The notes under the pieces are model-generated. The model was not told where the DNA came from. It saw only the letters and a program-made list of their open reading frames with translations, and ran no database searches. This document shows, piece after piece, positions 20,727-28,493 of a DNA stretch of 50,923 bases. How positions within the stretch are numbered: position 1 is the first letter of the stretch; each line of letters starts with the position of its first letter. Source of the DNA: Bacteroidia bacterium (GTDB lineage: Bacteria > Bacteroidota > Bacteroidia > Chitinophagales > Saprospiraceae); NCBI GenBank assembly GCA_018680005.1, contig JAHHJQ010000078.1, positions 1-50,923 of the forward strand, given 5' to 3'. Both the position numbers and the translations under genes were made by a program.

Positions 20727-21731
20727 TTAGGACTTTCCAAGATAGGAATTTACCCTGGTCCTGACATTGTCACGTATATCCATCCAAAATAAATTATAAT
20801 CGGCGCCATGATAATTTTTAGTTGTTATTAGAAAACTACCTGGAAACGTTGGCTTGGTAATCCATAAAACATTGTTCGCAATTTGTGCCTTAGATTTATA
20901 AGGATAAACAGCATTGTATTTTCTCAAAACAATGCCTTTGTGTTCGTTTGGATTGGTAATGGATGTATCAGTGGTCCATGAAATCGGATTGACGACAGCT
21001 ATATTGTTACCGGTACCCCAGTTGCGTTTGGGTAGATGTCCAAACTTATAGGTTCTCCATGAAACAAAACAGCTATTATCTTCAGGTGAATTGCAGATAG
21101 GAATAGATAAAAAAGCATCTTTTGTTACCGGCATTCCTATTAAATAAGCAACAACCATACTTTCCTGCAGATCAGAACCATCTATTAATTCCTTTATCAG
21201 TTGTTCGGCATGTCTAGTCCCTTGAGAATGAGAGGCTATGATAAACGGTCTTCCTAAATTCCACTTTTCCATATATAGGAGAAAAGCTTTTTTAACGTCT
21301 GAATAGGCCAGTTTGAAAGCAGATACTTCATTGCCCTTGGCTTTACGTGGATAAAAGGAATTCAAGTGAGCTTGCCGGTATCTTGGCGCATACACTCTTG
21401 CTACTCCATTGAAAATACTGGCTTGATGCTTTATGGTTCCGTTATCCGTCTTTTCATTGATCTTGATATCATTAATAGGGGCATTCCATGATTTATCCAC
21501 CATCTTTCCGGTATAAGTAGTCGGATGGACAAAAAACACGTCTACCTGGGCAGTTATTTGTCGGTTTTCAAGAGATGGAACGGGAACACCATCAGCAAAA
21601 TCTGTCTTCTCGGGATGGGCCGCCCAAAGACTCAAACTTTGATAATTCATATCTGACTGTGCTCTCAAGTTCGTTTTCAAAACAAAAGATATGATTATCA
21701 AAAAATATGGCATTCGAAGAAATTCAGTCAT
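20727..21731 (-). CDS. Secreted DUF3089 alpha/beta hydrolase
   Basis: This 334-residue protein has a signal peptide (MPYFLIIISFVLKTNLRAQS) and the features of the DUF3089 family: DVFFVHPTTYTG near residue 68, and the nucleophile elbow ASHSQGTRHAEQLI (GxSxG-like SHSQG) near 167. A conserved NPISW segment and a C-terminal HGADYNLFW follow. The fold is lipase/esterase-like, but no substrate is established for the family. Its ATG overlaps the stop of the upstream small lipoprotein gene (ATGA), so the two are translationally coupled. It probably acts in the periplasm or at the surface. Confidence 0.85.
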   Translation of the reverse strand: MTEFLRMPYFLIIISFVLKTNLRAQSDMNYQSLSLWAAHPEKTDFADGVPVPSLENRQITAQVDVFFVHPTTYTGKMVDKSWNAPINDIKINEKTDNGTIKHQASIFNGVARVYAPRYRQAHLNSFYPRKAKGNEVSAFKLAYSDVKKAFLLYMEKWNLGRPFIIASHSQGTRHAEQLIKELIDGSDLQESMVVAYLIGMPVTKDAFLSIPICNSPEDNSCFVSWRTYKFGHLPKRNWGTGNNIAVVNPISWTTDTSITNPNEHKGIVLRKYNAVYPYKSKAQIANNVLWITKPTFPGSFLITTKNYHGADYNLFWMDIRDNVRTRVNSYLGKS

Positions 21732-21865
21732 TGGATAAACTGGTCAATTTTAGGAACTGAAATTTTAAAATTGGGGCAATTGCATTTGCCTGTTCTACAT
21801 CCTGAAATAATAAACGCTAACAAGAGACAAGTAAATAATAAGGATAATTTCTTTCTATTTTGCAT
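21728..21865 (-). CDS. Small Cys-rich lipoprotein (45 aa)
   Basis: The track ORF (93 aa) is too long. Its last 45 codons, starting MQNRKKLSLLFTCLLLAFI, form a lipoprotein signal with lipobox IISGC, followed by a mature peptide of only about 24 residues that contains CNCPNF. The short mature part with a C-x-C-P motif could bind a metal or another protein; no family is known to me. The stop overlaps the DUF3089 start by 4 bp, so it heads the operon. The 48 residues upstream of the chosen Met run antisense into the glycosyltransferase start and are not protein-like. Confidence 0.7.
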   Translation of the reverse strand: MQNRKKLSLLFTCLLLAFIISGCRTGKCNCPNFKISVPKIDQFIQ

Positions 21866-21936
21866 TCCGTAGTTTTTCTCTGTTGTTGGATTTAGACTAA
21901 ACGAAACATGACTTTCACTAAGTATAACACCTGCTT

Positions 21937-22980
21937 GTGATACGAGATAAGCGAATTCTCGTTGCAGTTTTGAATTGGGGTTTAGGACATGCAACACGAA
22001 GTATCCCAATTATTCGCCATTTGCTAGAGCAAAATAATACAATTGACTTGGCTTCCGACGGGGACGCTCTGGATCTTTTGAAAGATGAATTTGAAGATCT
22101 GAAATCTATAATGCTTCCATCTTATTCCATCCAGTATTCTAGTCGTAACATGCATTGGAATATGGCTTCTCAATTTCCACATGTCCGATCGACCATACGC
22201 TTAGAACATCAAAAGATCTTACAGAATCACAGAGAAAGAAAATATGAAATAATCATATCGGATAATCGATACGGATGTCATCTTCCGCAATGTCATAACA
22301 TTTTCATATCTCATCAATTAAATCTGAAAGTAGGGATTCTAGGTGGCTTAATAAATCACATTCATAGGAAAAAGATCCAAAATTTTCAGGAAGTCTGGGT
22401 TCCAGACTATGAAGATCGTCGACTTTCAGGGGATCTATCTAATCCAAAATGGTTGAAGCACCTGACTGTACGTTGGATTGGCCCACAATCTCGTTTAAAG
22501 CAAATAGGGTCGCCGAACTCTGATATTGACATCGCTATTGTGCTCAGTGGTCCAGAGCCACAAAGATCAAATTTTGAACAAAAATTGATTAAGCAATTCT
22601 CTTCGCTGCCTCATAAAATCATTTTAGTAAGAGGTTTAAGAAATCCCACAACAAACCTGGACTTACCAGGAAATACCACAATTCTAAACTATGCTGATGC
22701 AGAAATACTAAGTCGAGTGATTAACCAAAGTAAATTTATTATTTGTAGATCTGGTTACTCTACAATTATGGATTTGGACAACCTTGGCGGAAAGGTATTA
22801 TTTGTTCCCACCCCAGGCCAACCTGAGCAGATGTACCTAGCAGAATATTTTGAACAAAAAAATATTGCTGAAATGCAATCCCAATTGAATCTCGATATTA
22901 CTTCCGCTTGGAGTCGAAGAAATGATTATTCAGGATTCCCTATTCGTGCAATACTTACTTCCTGTTGTACTGATTCATAG
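21937..22980 (+). CDS. MurG-like glycosyltransferase (GT-B fold)
   Basis: The 347-residue protein begins at a GTG codon (no in-frame ATG follows the upstream stop) with IRDKRILVAVLNWGLGHATRS. The NWGLGHATR loop and the C-terminal FIICRSGYSTIMDLD and TPGQPEQMYLAEYF segments match the glycosyltransferase-28-type C-terminal donor site. It belongs to a conserved Bacteroidota family annotated only as glycosyltransferase. It is not MurG itself, which sits in the dcw cluster. Donor and acceptor are unknown. The last 26 bp overlap the convergent pth gene. Confidence 0.8.
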   Translation: MIRDKRILVAVLNWGLGHATRSIPIIRHLLEQNNTIDLASDGDALDLLKDEFEDLKSIMLPSYSIQYSSRNMHWNMASQFPHVRSTIRLEHQKILQNHRERKYEIIISDNRYGCHLPQCHNIFISHQLNLKVGILGGLINHIHRKKIQNFQEVWVPDYEDRRLSGDLSNPKWLKHLTVRWIGPQSRLKQIGSPNSDIDIAIVLSGPEPQRSNFEQKLIKQFSSLPHKIILVRGLRNPTTNLDLPGNTTILNYADAEILSRVINQSKFIICRSGYSTIMDLDNLGGKVLFVPTPGQPEQMYLAEYFEQKNIAEMQSQLNLDITSAWSRRNDYSGFPIRAILTSCCTDS

Positions 22981-23518
22981 CCCTGGATAGCCCTAAGAAT
23001 CCGAAGGCTAAAATTGTTTCACTTGCATATTCGATAAATTTAGGCAAGACATCCATCTCTTCTTGAGTCCACTTTCCCAAAACAAAATCTACTTGTTGGC
23101 CACAGTGAAACTCCGAACCGATACCAAATCGTAATCTTGGATATTGACTAGTTGCCAGCATTTGCTGTATATCTTTGAGTCCGTTATGTCCTCCGTCAGA
23201 ACCTTTTCCTCGCATTCTTTGCTTGCCAAATGGAAGATTCTTATCGTCTGTCACAATAAGAACATTGTTTATTTTGATTTTCAATTTAGTCATCCAGTGT
23301 CGGACAGCCTTTCCACTCCTGTTCATATAGGTGGAGGGCTTCAAAAGATAATAGGTTCGACCTTTGGATTTTATTGAGGCTAGTTGTCCTAAAGTCTCAG
23401 TTTCCCATTTTGCGCCAAACTTATCGACAATTTGATCTACTATAGTGAACCCAATATTGTGTCGAGTATCCACATATTCTTCACCTATATTGCCCAAACC
23501 TACTATTAAATACTTCAT
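22955..23518 (-). CDS. pth: Peptidyl-tRNA hydrolase
   Basis: Pth releases peptides from prematurely dropped peptidyl-tRNAs. I start at MKYLIVGLGNIGEEYVDTRH (187 residues, standard size); the track ORF's extra 21 residues upstream are not conserved. Catalytic His is in DTRHNIGF and the catalytic-network Asp in VTDDKNLPFG, and the GSDGGHNGLKDI loop is intact. The 3' end overlaps the glycosyltransferase on the other strand by 26 bp. It faces the DinB-fold gene divergently across 181 bp. Confidence 0.97.
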   Translation of the reverse strand: MKYLIVGLGNIGEEYVDTRHNIGFTIVDQIVDKFGAKWETETLGQLASIKSKGRTYYLLKPSTYMNRSGKAVRHWMTKLKIKINNVLIVTDDKNLPFGKQRMRGKGSDGGHNGLKDIQQMLATSQYPRLRFGIGSEFHCGQQVDFVLGKWTQEEMDVLPKFIEYASETILAFGFLGLSRAMNQYNRK

Positions 23519-23672
23519 CGGATCAGGGTCACTGATTTTCTGATTAAATCTTTTAAATAATTTGCAAAATCTCATTTGCATCCCTTGTTATCTTATTCAT
23601 AAAGGTACCATAATGGATATTTTGAATTGAACTGCGGGATACTAATCGTAACTTGCGATGACCATGTTCAGT

Positions 23673-23692
23673 TCATAATCTATCATAATCTA
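23673..23692 (+). repeat. Perfect tandem 10-mer TCATAATCTA x2
   Basis: Two adjacent copies of TCATAATCTA end 7 bp before the DinB-fold gene ATG. A one-helical-turn repeat at this place could be a regulator binding site or chance in AT-rich DNA. Confidence 0.5.
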
Positions 23693-23699
23693 TTCAAAT

Positions 23700-24209
23700 A
23701 TGGCTATATCCTCAACTGACGTTTATCCTGAATACTACGAAACATATATATCCAAAGTTCAAGAGCAAGATCTTTTAATGGCTCTGTTGAAGAATAAAGG
23801 TGATACAATAGATCTTTTCAGGAATGTAACCGCTGATAAAGAAGACTACAAATATGAAAAAGGGAAATGGTCCATCAAGGAAGTTTTGCAACACCTGATG
23901 GATACAGAAAGGGTCATGGCATATAGAGCACTAAGATTTAGCAGGGGTGACGATACCGAATTACCTGGTTTTGACCAAGATGTATTTACAAAAGAGTATC
24001 ACCTCGACTCCATTAATCTAGACCAATTGATTGAAGAATTTATATCAATTCGAAATTCTACAATTCTATTTTATAGACATCTGAGCGATAAGCATTTAGA
24101 CTATCGGGGTATAGCCTCAGGTTGGCCTATGTCTGTTAATGCCTTATTGCATGTAATTGTAGGGCACGCAGAACATCACAATAGAATTATCAATGAAAGA
24201 TATTTATGA
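23700..24209 (+). CDS. DinB-superfamily metal-binding protein
   Basis: This 169-residue four-helix-bundle protein is of the DinB/YfiT type. The pattern is EKGKWSIKEVLQHLMDTERVM (first metal His), RGDDTELPGFDQDVF, and the terminal HVIVGHAEHHNRIINERY carrying the other His ligands. Family members are mostly uncharacterised; some are thiol-dependent S-transferases. No partner gene points to a substrate. It stands alone, divergent from pth. Confidence 0.85.
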   Translation: MAISSTDVYPEYYETYISKVQEQDLLMALLKNKGDTIDLFRNVTADKEDYKYEKGKWSIKEVLQHLMDTERVMAYRALRFSRGDDTELPGFDQDVFTKEYHLDSINLDQLIEEFISIRNSTILFYRHLSDKHLDYRGIASGWPMSVNALLHVIVGHAEHHNRIINERYL

Positions 24210-24314
24210 ATTTTGATGTTTAGAAATAAGATTGACAAAGCAATCTGTGCTCTTCCATTTATCTGAATAGAGTAAAGAATACAAAGGATATCTCTAATTA
24301 GAACTATCGATTCA

Positions 24315-24345
24315 TTTGATTTCTAAGGATTTATTGTCATCTTTG
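24315..24345 (+). promoter_or_regulatory. Candidate promoter ahead of the structured leader/RNA at 24.35 kb
   Basis: TTTG (24315-24318), a 19-bp spacer, then CATCTTTG (24338-24345). This is one base from the Bacteroidota TTTG-N19-TAnnTTTG consensus. A start near 24350 would place the paired GCTCG of the following stem at the 5' end of the RNA. Confidence 0.45.
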
Positions 24346-24347
24346 TA

Positions 24348-24517
24348 GCTCGCTTTGGCTTAAATTGGGCGGTTAAGAGTTCCGCGAATAGACATATATG
24401 GAATTTCTCCACTATTATTGAACGTACTTAAGCCAATAGCTCCGAGCACATTCACTTGACGTTACAATTACCTTTTCCGCATTTCCCGTGAACCTACGAT
24501 GTAGAGGTTATGTTTTT
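24348..24517 (+). ncRNA. Candidate structured RNA or 5' leader upstream of the TPR gene
   Basis: This lies in the 333-bp gene-free gap 24210-24542. An outer helix pairs GCTCG plus TTGGCTTAA (24348-24363) with TTAAGCCAA plus CGAGC (24428-24447). Inside are two small hairpins, GCGG/CCGC (24369-24385) and TGGA/TCCA (24399-24411), giving a three-way junction. A weaker hairpin AACCTAC/GTAG-AGGTT (24491-24509) followed by five Ts may end it. It could be a stand-alone small RNA or a cis-acting leader of the TPR gene that starts at 24543. It matches no class I recognise (not tmRNA, SRP or RNase P). The rest of the gap (24210-24314) shows nothing. Confidence 0.35.
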
Positions 24518-24542
24518 AGATTTTAGATTGATAACTATATAA

Positions 24543-25565
24543 ATGTTACCAACATTTAAAACAATTGTAGAAGGCCGTTTAGAATTCGGAAACGAGCGCG
24601 CTTATGAACAGGTGTTCAAGATGTTTTTGCACCGTTTGGAAAATTATTACAAGCATGATATTTTTCTTGATGAAGAGGAAATATTTAATGAAGATGTGCT
24701 TGCTCTGATAATTCCTCGTACAGTGGTTCAAAGTTCTGACAAAAGTTGGAAAAACACTGTCAGCCTATTAGAATATATCGCTCAATTTGCGATAGAAGGA
24801 AAAGTGCATGCCTGGGTAGTTGAGAGTGGAACTATAATCAAAAAGGTAAAGATCGAACCGTCTGGTGACAAAGCGGCGGTAATTGAGTTCAAACGTGGGT
24901 TTGAACTCATGAAAGACAAAGGCAAAGAGGAAGAGGCCATTGAAGCAATGGATGCAGCTATCAAAAAATACGAGAAGCATGCTCGTGCTTATGAAATCAG
25001 AGGGTTTATGAATATTCGTCTACAAAATTATTCAGATGCACTTAGGGATTTCACTAAGAGCATTAAACTCAATCCCAATTCACCATGGCCATATTACGGC
25101 AAGGCCAAGGTCAAAAAACATAACGGAGACTTTGAAGGAGCCATTGAGGAATTAGAATTTGGAGTTAAAAAATGTATCCCCCTGCAATCAATTCATTGGA
25201 GGATCCGAAGAATGAAAGCAGACTGTCTTCTTGAACTCAAGGATTATAAAGGGGCATTGTTAGATCTTAAACTTTATACCAATAGACGTATTAAACAAGA
25301 CGACCTAAATTATTTATGGAAAAAAGATGTTTTCTATAAGTATGGTCTTGCTTTATCCAATATTGGGGATTATAAAGAAGCGATTTCCGCATTCGATAAG
25401 GCTTTGGATTTTGCAGATCAAAAAGCTACTGTAAATGACGCTGAAATATACTTTCAAAAAGGTCTTGCCGCTAAAAAAGCAGGCGTCACAGGATATAAAA
25501 AAGACTTTACCAAAGCCAAGGATCTTGGCTACGACGAAACCAGATTAAGTGCGGTCTTAACTTAG
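24543..25565 (+). CDS. TPR-repeat protein of unknown function
   Basis: The 340-residue protein has no signal peptide and is probably cytoplasmic. Residues 1-110 form an unrecognised N-terminal domain (LPTFKTIVEGRLEFGNERAYE). From ~115 on there are at least four tetratricopeptide repeats: AIEAMDAAIKKYEKHARAYE, YSDALRDFTKSIKLNPNSPW, FEGAIEELEFGVKK, and YKEAISAFDKALDF. TPRs mediate protein contacts; partner and role are not shown. Its stop overlaps the convergent phosphohexomutase stop (TTAG). A structured leader precedes it. Confidence 0.8.
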   Translation: MLPTFKTIVEGRLEFGNERAYEQVFKMFLHRLENYYKHDIFLDEEEIFNEDVLALIIPRTVVQSSDKSWKNTVSLLEYIAQFAIEGKVHAWVVESGTIIKKVKIEPSGDKAAVIEFKRGFELMKDKGKEEEAIEAMDAAIKKYEKHARAYEIRGFMNIRLQNYSDALRDFTKSIKLNPNSPWPYYGKAKVKKHNGDFEGAIEELEFGVKKCIPLQSIHWRIRRMKADCLLELKDYKGALLDLKLYTNRRIKQDDLNYLWKKDVFYKYGLALSNIGDYKEAISAFDKALDFADQKATVNDAEIYFQKGLAAKKAGVTGYKKDFTKAKDLGYDETRLSAVLT

Positions 25566-26959
25566 TTCAAAATTACCTGGCCCACTGTATCCAAAAGAGC
25601 TCTTGTTGCAGCTTTATCCACATCTTGTGCATATACCCTCAATACAGGTTCCGTGCCCGACGGTCTAATCATTACCCATTGGGAATCGGCAAGCCAAAAC
25701 TTAAACCCATCAATCTTTTCAATCTTTTGAACCTCGTATTTCCCAAAGTTTGAATAGTGAGCATTGCTACATTTTTCAACAACCGATTCTTTTAGTTCCT
25801 GACTGATATGCAAGTCATCTCTATCGCAATGAAACGACCCCACTAACTGATACACTTCTTGAATAAGTTGCTTTAATGATTTTCCGGTTTTCGCCATAAA
25901 TTCAAGGATTACAAGCCCGATCCAAATTCCATCTCTCTCAGGTATATGCCCTTTAACCGCCAATCCACCAGATTCTTCACCACCAACAAGGACATCCTCA
26001 TTCAACATAATCTCAGCGATATACTTGAAGCCAATTTTAGTCACTTCAATTTCAAGGTCAAAATGTTTAGCAAGTTTCTCCATTTTATCTGTTACAGAAA
26101 AAGTAACAATTACTTTTCCATCCATCCCCTTATAAGCTTTCATGTAATATAATAGTAGTAACAAGATATGGTGGGAGTCTACAAACTTACCGTTCTCATC
26201 ATATAGCCCTATTCTATCTGCATCTCCATCATTTGCCAGACCCATTCTAAGATCCTCATTCTTAGACATTTTTTCTGACAATTCACCAAGGTTTCGATGA
26301 ATAGGTTCTGGTGCCTGGCCCAGAAAAGATGGGTTGAATTCGCAATGTAGAAACGTGGCATTTTTAAAAATCTTTTTTGCAACAGACTGTCCTGCACCAT
26401 ACATAGCATCGTAAGCTATGCGTATTCCAGATTCATTAATGGCTTCCATGTCAAAGGACTTATATACATGCATGAGGTACATATCTTCCATGTCCACATA
26501 TTCTATAAGCCCCTTATCTTTGAGTTCAGTGATGGTAGGTAAAACATTGATTGCCTTTTCTGGTATCAATTGTTCTACTTCCTCAATTTGCTTTGGTATC
26601 ATTGGTCCTCCTTCAGCAGATTTTAATTTGTAACCATTATATGAAGGTGGGTTATGACTAGCAGTGATTACTACACCAGCAGATGATCCGGTTTTGATGG
26701 TAGCTAATGAAACCATCGGAGTAGTAACAAAGTCAGTTGAAATCAATGATTTAATTCCAAAGTGGCCCATGACCTTTGCCGTACACTCAGAAAACATTCT
26801 ACCTCCAAATCTGCAATCATAGCCGATGACTATTTTTCTGCTATTTTTGTTTAGAAGCCATTTGGCTGTTGCTTCTGCAACACGTTTTACATTTTCTATG
26901 GTATAGTCATCCGCAATAATTGCTCTCCAACCATCTGTTCCAAATTTGATTTCTGCCAT
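25562..26959 (-). CDS. Phosphoglucomutase/phosphomannomutase family protein
   Basis: This alpha-D-phosphohexomutase converts hexose-1-phosphate to hexose-6-phosphate through a phosphoserine. The 465-residue protein has the four domain signatures in order: catalytic Ser in ITASHNPPSYNGYK (~103), metal loop DGDADRIG (~244), sugar loop GGEESGG (~334) and phosphate loop IRPSGTEPVLRVY (~427). It starts MAEIKFGTDGWRAIIADDYT. GlmM, Pgm or ManB specificity cannot be told from these motifs. It likely feeds nucleotide-sugar synthesis and faces pcm divergently across 152 bp. Confidence 0.93.
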   Translation of the reverse strand: MAEIKFGTDGWRAIIADDYTIENVKRVAEATAKWLLNKNSRKIVIGYDCRFGGRMFSECTAKVMGHFGIKSLISTDFVTTPMVSLATIKTGSSAGVVITASHNPPSYNGYKLKSAEGGPMIPKQIEEVEQLIPEKAINVLPTITELKDKGLIEYVDMEDMYLMHVYKSFDMEAINESGIRIAYDAMYGAGQSVAKKIFKNATFLHCEFNPSFLGQAPEPIHRNLGELSEKMSKNEDLRMGLANDGDADRIGLYDENGKFVDSHHILLLLLYYMKAYKGMDGKVIVTFSVTDKMEKLAKHFDLEIEVTKIGFKYIAEIMLNEDVLVGGEESGGLAVKGHIPERDGIWIGLVILEFMAKTGKSLKQLIQEVYQLVGSFHCDRDDLHISQELKESVVEKCSNAHYSNFGKYEVQKIEKIDGFKFWLADSQWVMIRPSGTEPVLRVYAQDVDKAATRALLDTVGQVILN

Positions 26960-27043
26960 AACCAGTTTTTAAATTATTGTAAAGATTCAAAAGTATTAAA
27001 GTCAAGCGTCTCTTGTAATAAAGTCCAAGTGAAATCTGACATA

Positions 27044-27077
27044 TTTCTATTTTAGCTCTGAAGAAGCAAAATAGAAA
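27044..27077. promoter_or_regulatory. Stem-loop in the pgm-pcm divergent gap
   Basis: TTTCTATTTT pairs perfectly with AAAATAGAAA, and GCT/AGC extends the stem inside after a one-base bulge, leaving the loop CTGAAGA. It ends 34 bp before the pcm ATG. It may be a leader hairpin of pcm or an operator; no further support. Confidence 0.45.
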
Positions 27078-27111
27078 GATTCTTTTCATTCCAAAAGATT
27101 TATCATGTGAT

Positions 27112-27756
27112 ATGAAAGATACCTACAGACATAAAGGATTGAGAAAGAATCTCGTAAATACCTTAAGCAGCAAAGGGATTCAAAATCAAAAGGTATTAGA
27201 CGCTATTGCATCGATTCCAAGACACTTTTTTTTTGATAAGGAATTTGAAGATTGGGCTTATGAAGATAAAGCATTCCCAATAGGCTGTGATCAAACCATC
27301 TCACAGCCTTTTACAGTGGCATATCAAACACAGCTTTTAAATGTTGAAAAGCGGGACAAAGTGCTTGAAATCGGTACCGGTTCCGGTTATCAGGCTGCAA
27401 TATTGGCGTATATGGGCGCAAGGGTTTTCTCTATCGAACGACAAAAAGTCTTATTTGATAGAACCAAAGCTTTTTTGGGTAAAAATGATTTTGGAAATAT
27501 TCGGATGTTTTACAAAGATGGTTTTGAGGGACTGCCGGAATTCGCACCTTTTGACCACATTTTGCTAACTGCAGGTGCCACCAAATTTCCGGATACATTG
27601 GGATCTCAACTTAGGATTGGAGGGAACATGGTCATTCCAATCGGTAAACATATACAAACTATGTATCGATACACGCGTGTAAGCGAAGTTGACTTTGATG
27701 AAGAGATATTTGCTGAATTTCGATTTGTCCCAATGCTCCCGGGAGTAAATCCCTAG
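27112..27756 (+). CDS. pcm: Protein-L-isoaspartate O-methyltransferase
   Basis: Pcm methylates isoaspartyl residues in aged proteins with S-adenosylmethionine to allow repair. The 214-residue protein shows the SAM-binding motif VLEIGTGSGYQAAIL (~84), the preceding IGCDQTISQPFTVAYQT substrate segment, and FDHILLTAGATKFPDTL. All are characteristic and the length is normal. The stop shares a CTAG with the convergent lipoprotein gene. It is a single gene with no operon partner on its strand. Confidence 0.95.
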   Translation: MKDTYRHKGLRKNLVNTLSSKGIQNQKVLDAIASIPRHFFFDKEFEDWAYEDKAFPIGCDQTISQPFTVAYQTQLLNVEKRDKVLEIGTGSGYQAAILAYMGARVFSIERQKVLFDRTKAFLGKNDFGNIRMFYKDGFEGLPEFAPFDHILLTAGATKFPDTLGSQLRIGGNMVIPIGKHIQTMYRYTRVSEVDFDEEIFAEFRFVPMLPGVNP

Positions 27757-28298
27757 TTTACAGTTCTACCCCGGACTACTGAAGAACGTATTCCAATTTT
27801 ATGTGCTTTTTTAACATTCACTAGAAGATGTGAAAAAGATGCACCAAGCTCAGTAATATACGTTTCACTATCATAGGTGATCTTCCCTTTTCGGTTCTTC
27901 CATTCTTGAGCCAGAAGAACATATTTACCACCAGATTTTGGATTTGGTCCAAACATTAAAAATTTTTGGTTTCCTGATTGCTCAAAACTGATTCCAAATC
28001 GATTTGATTTTGGCAAAAAAACGAGAACGCCTGGAGTCTTGGCAGGAATAATTACCTCTTGAACTTTTCTATCTCTCAAGTCTTTGATTTTACCGTCGAC
28101 TATTTCACTTGCCCCCCTGGACTTTGACCTTCTCAAAACAACTTCTCTGGACAGATAAAACTGTATCGATTTAAGGTCGTCTTCATTCCAGGCATAGCGA
28201 TCATACATATCCTGCGTAAAAGGATGCATTTTAGGACTACAGGATGTTATAATGACTACAAGAAAACAACTCAAAATAAGCTTAAAGGATATAGACAT
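27753..28298 (-). CDS. Lipoprotein of unknown function
   Basis: The 181-residue protein has a lipoprotein signal peptide with lipobox VIITSC near residue 20. The mature part looks like a small beta-rich domain (REVVLRRSKSRG, GVLVFLPKSNRFGISFEQ, KYVLLAQEW, GKITYDSETYI) with many basic residues, ending in GIRSSVVRGRTVN. I do not recognise the family. It is transcribed alone, convergent with pcm (4-bp overlap) and divergent from the secreted protein gene at 28.5 kb. Confidence 0.75.
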   Translation of the reverse strand: MSISFKLILSCFLVVIITSCSPKMHPFTQDMYDRYAWNEDDLKSIQFYLSREVVLRRSKSRGASEIVDGKIKDLRDRKVQEVIIPAKTPGVLVFLPKSNRFGISFEQSGNQKFLMFGPNPKSGGKYVLLAQEWKNRKGKITYDSETYITELGASFSHLLVNVKKAHKIGIRSSVVRGRTVN

Positions 28299-28493
28299 TT
28301 TGATTCTTTTTATGCCTTCACTCTAATTCCAAATTAAGGTCAATTTCGAAGGCACGCTGGGCTTCAATGTTGGTTTAACTAATAATTAACCAGATTGCAT
28401 GTCACATTTTTACCAATGCACATATTAGCAGAAAATGTCATCTGGTACAATGTTGGAGACATTGTAGTCAAGAACGCACAAAAGCAAGACGTT

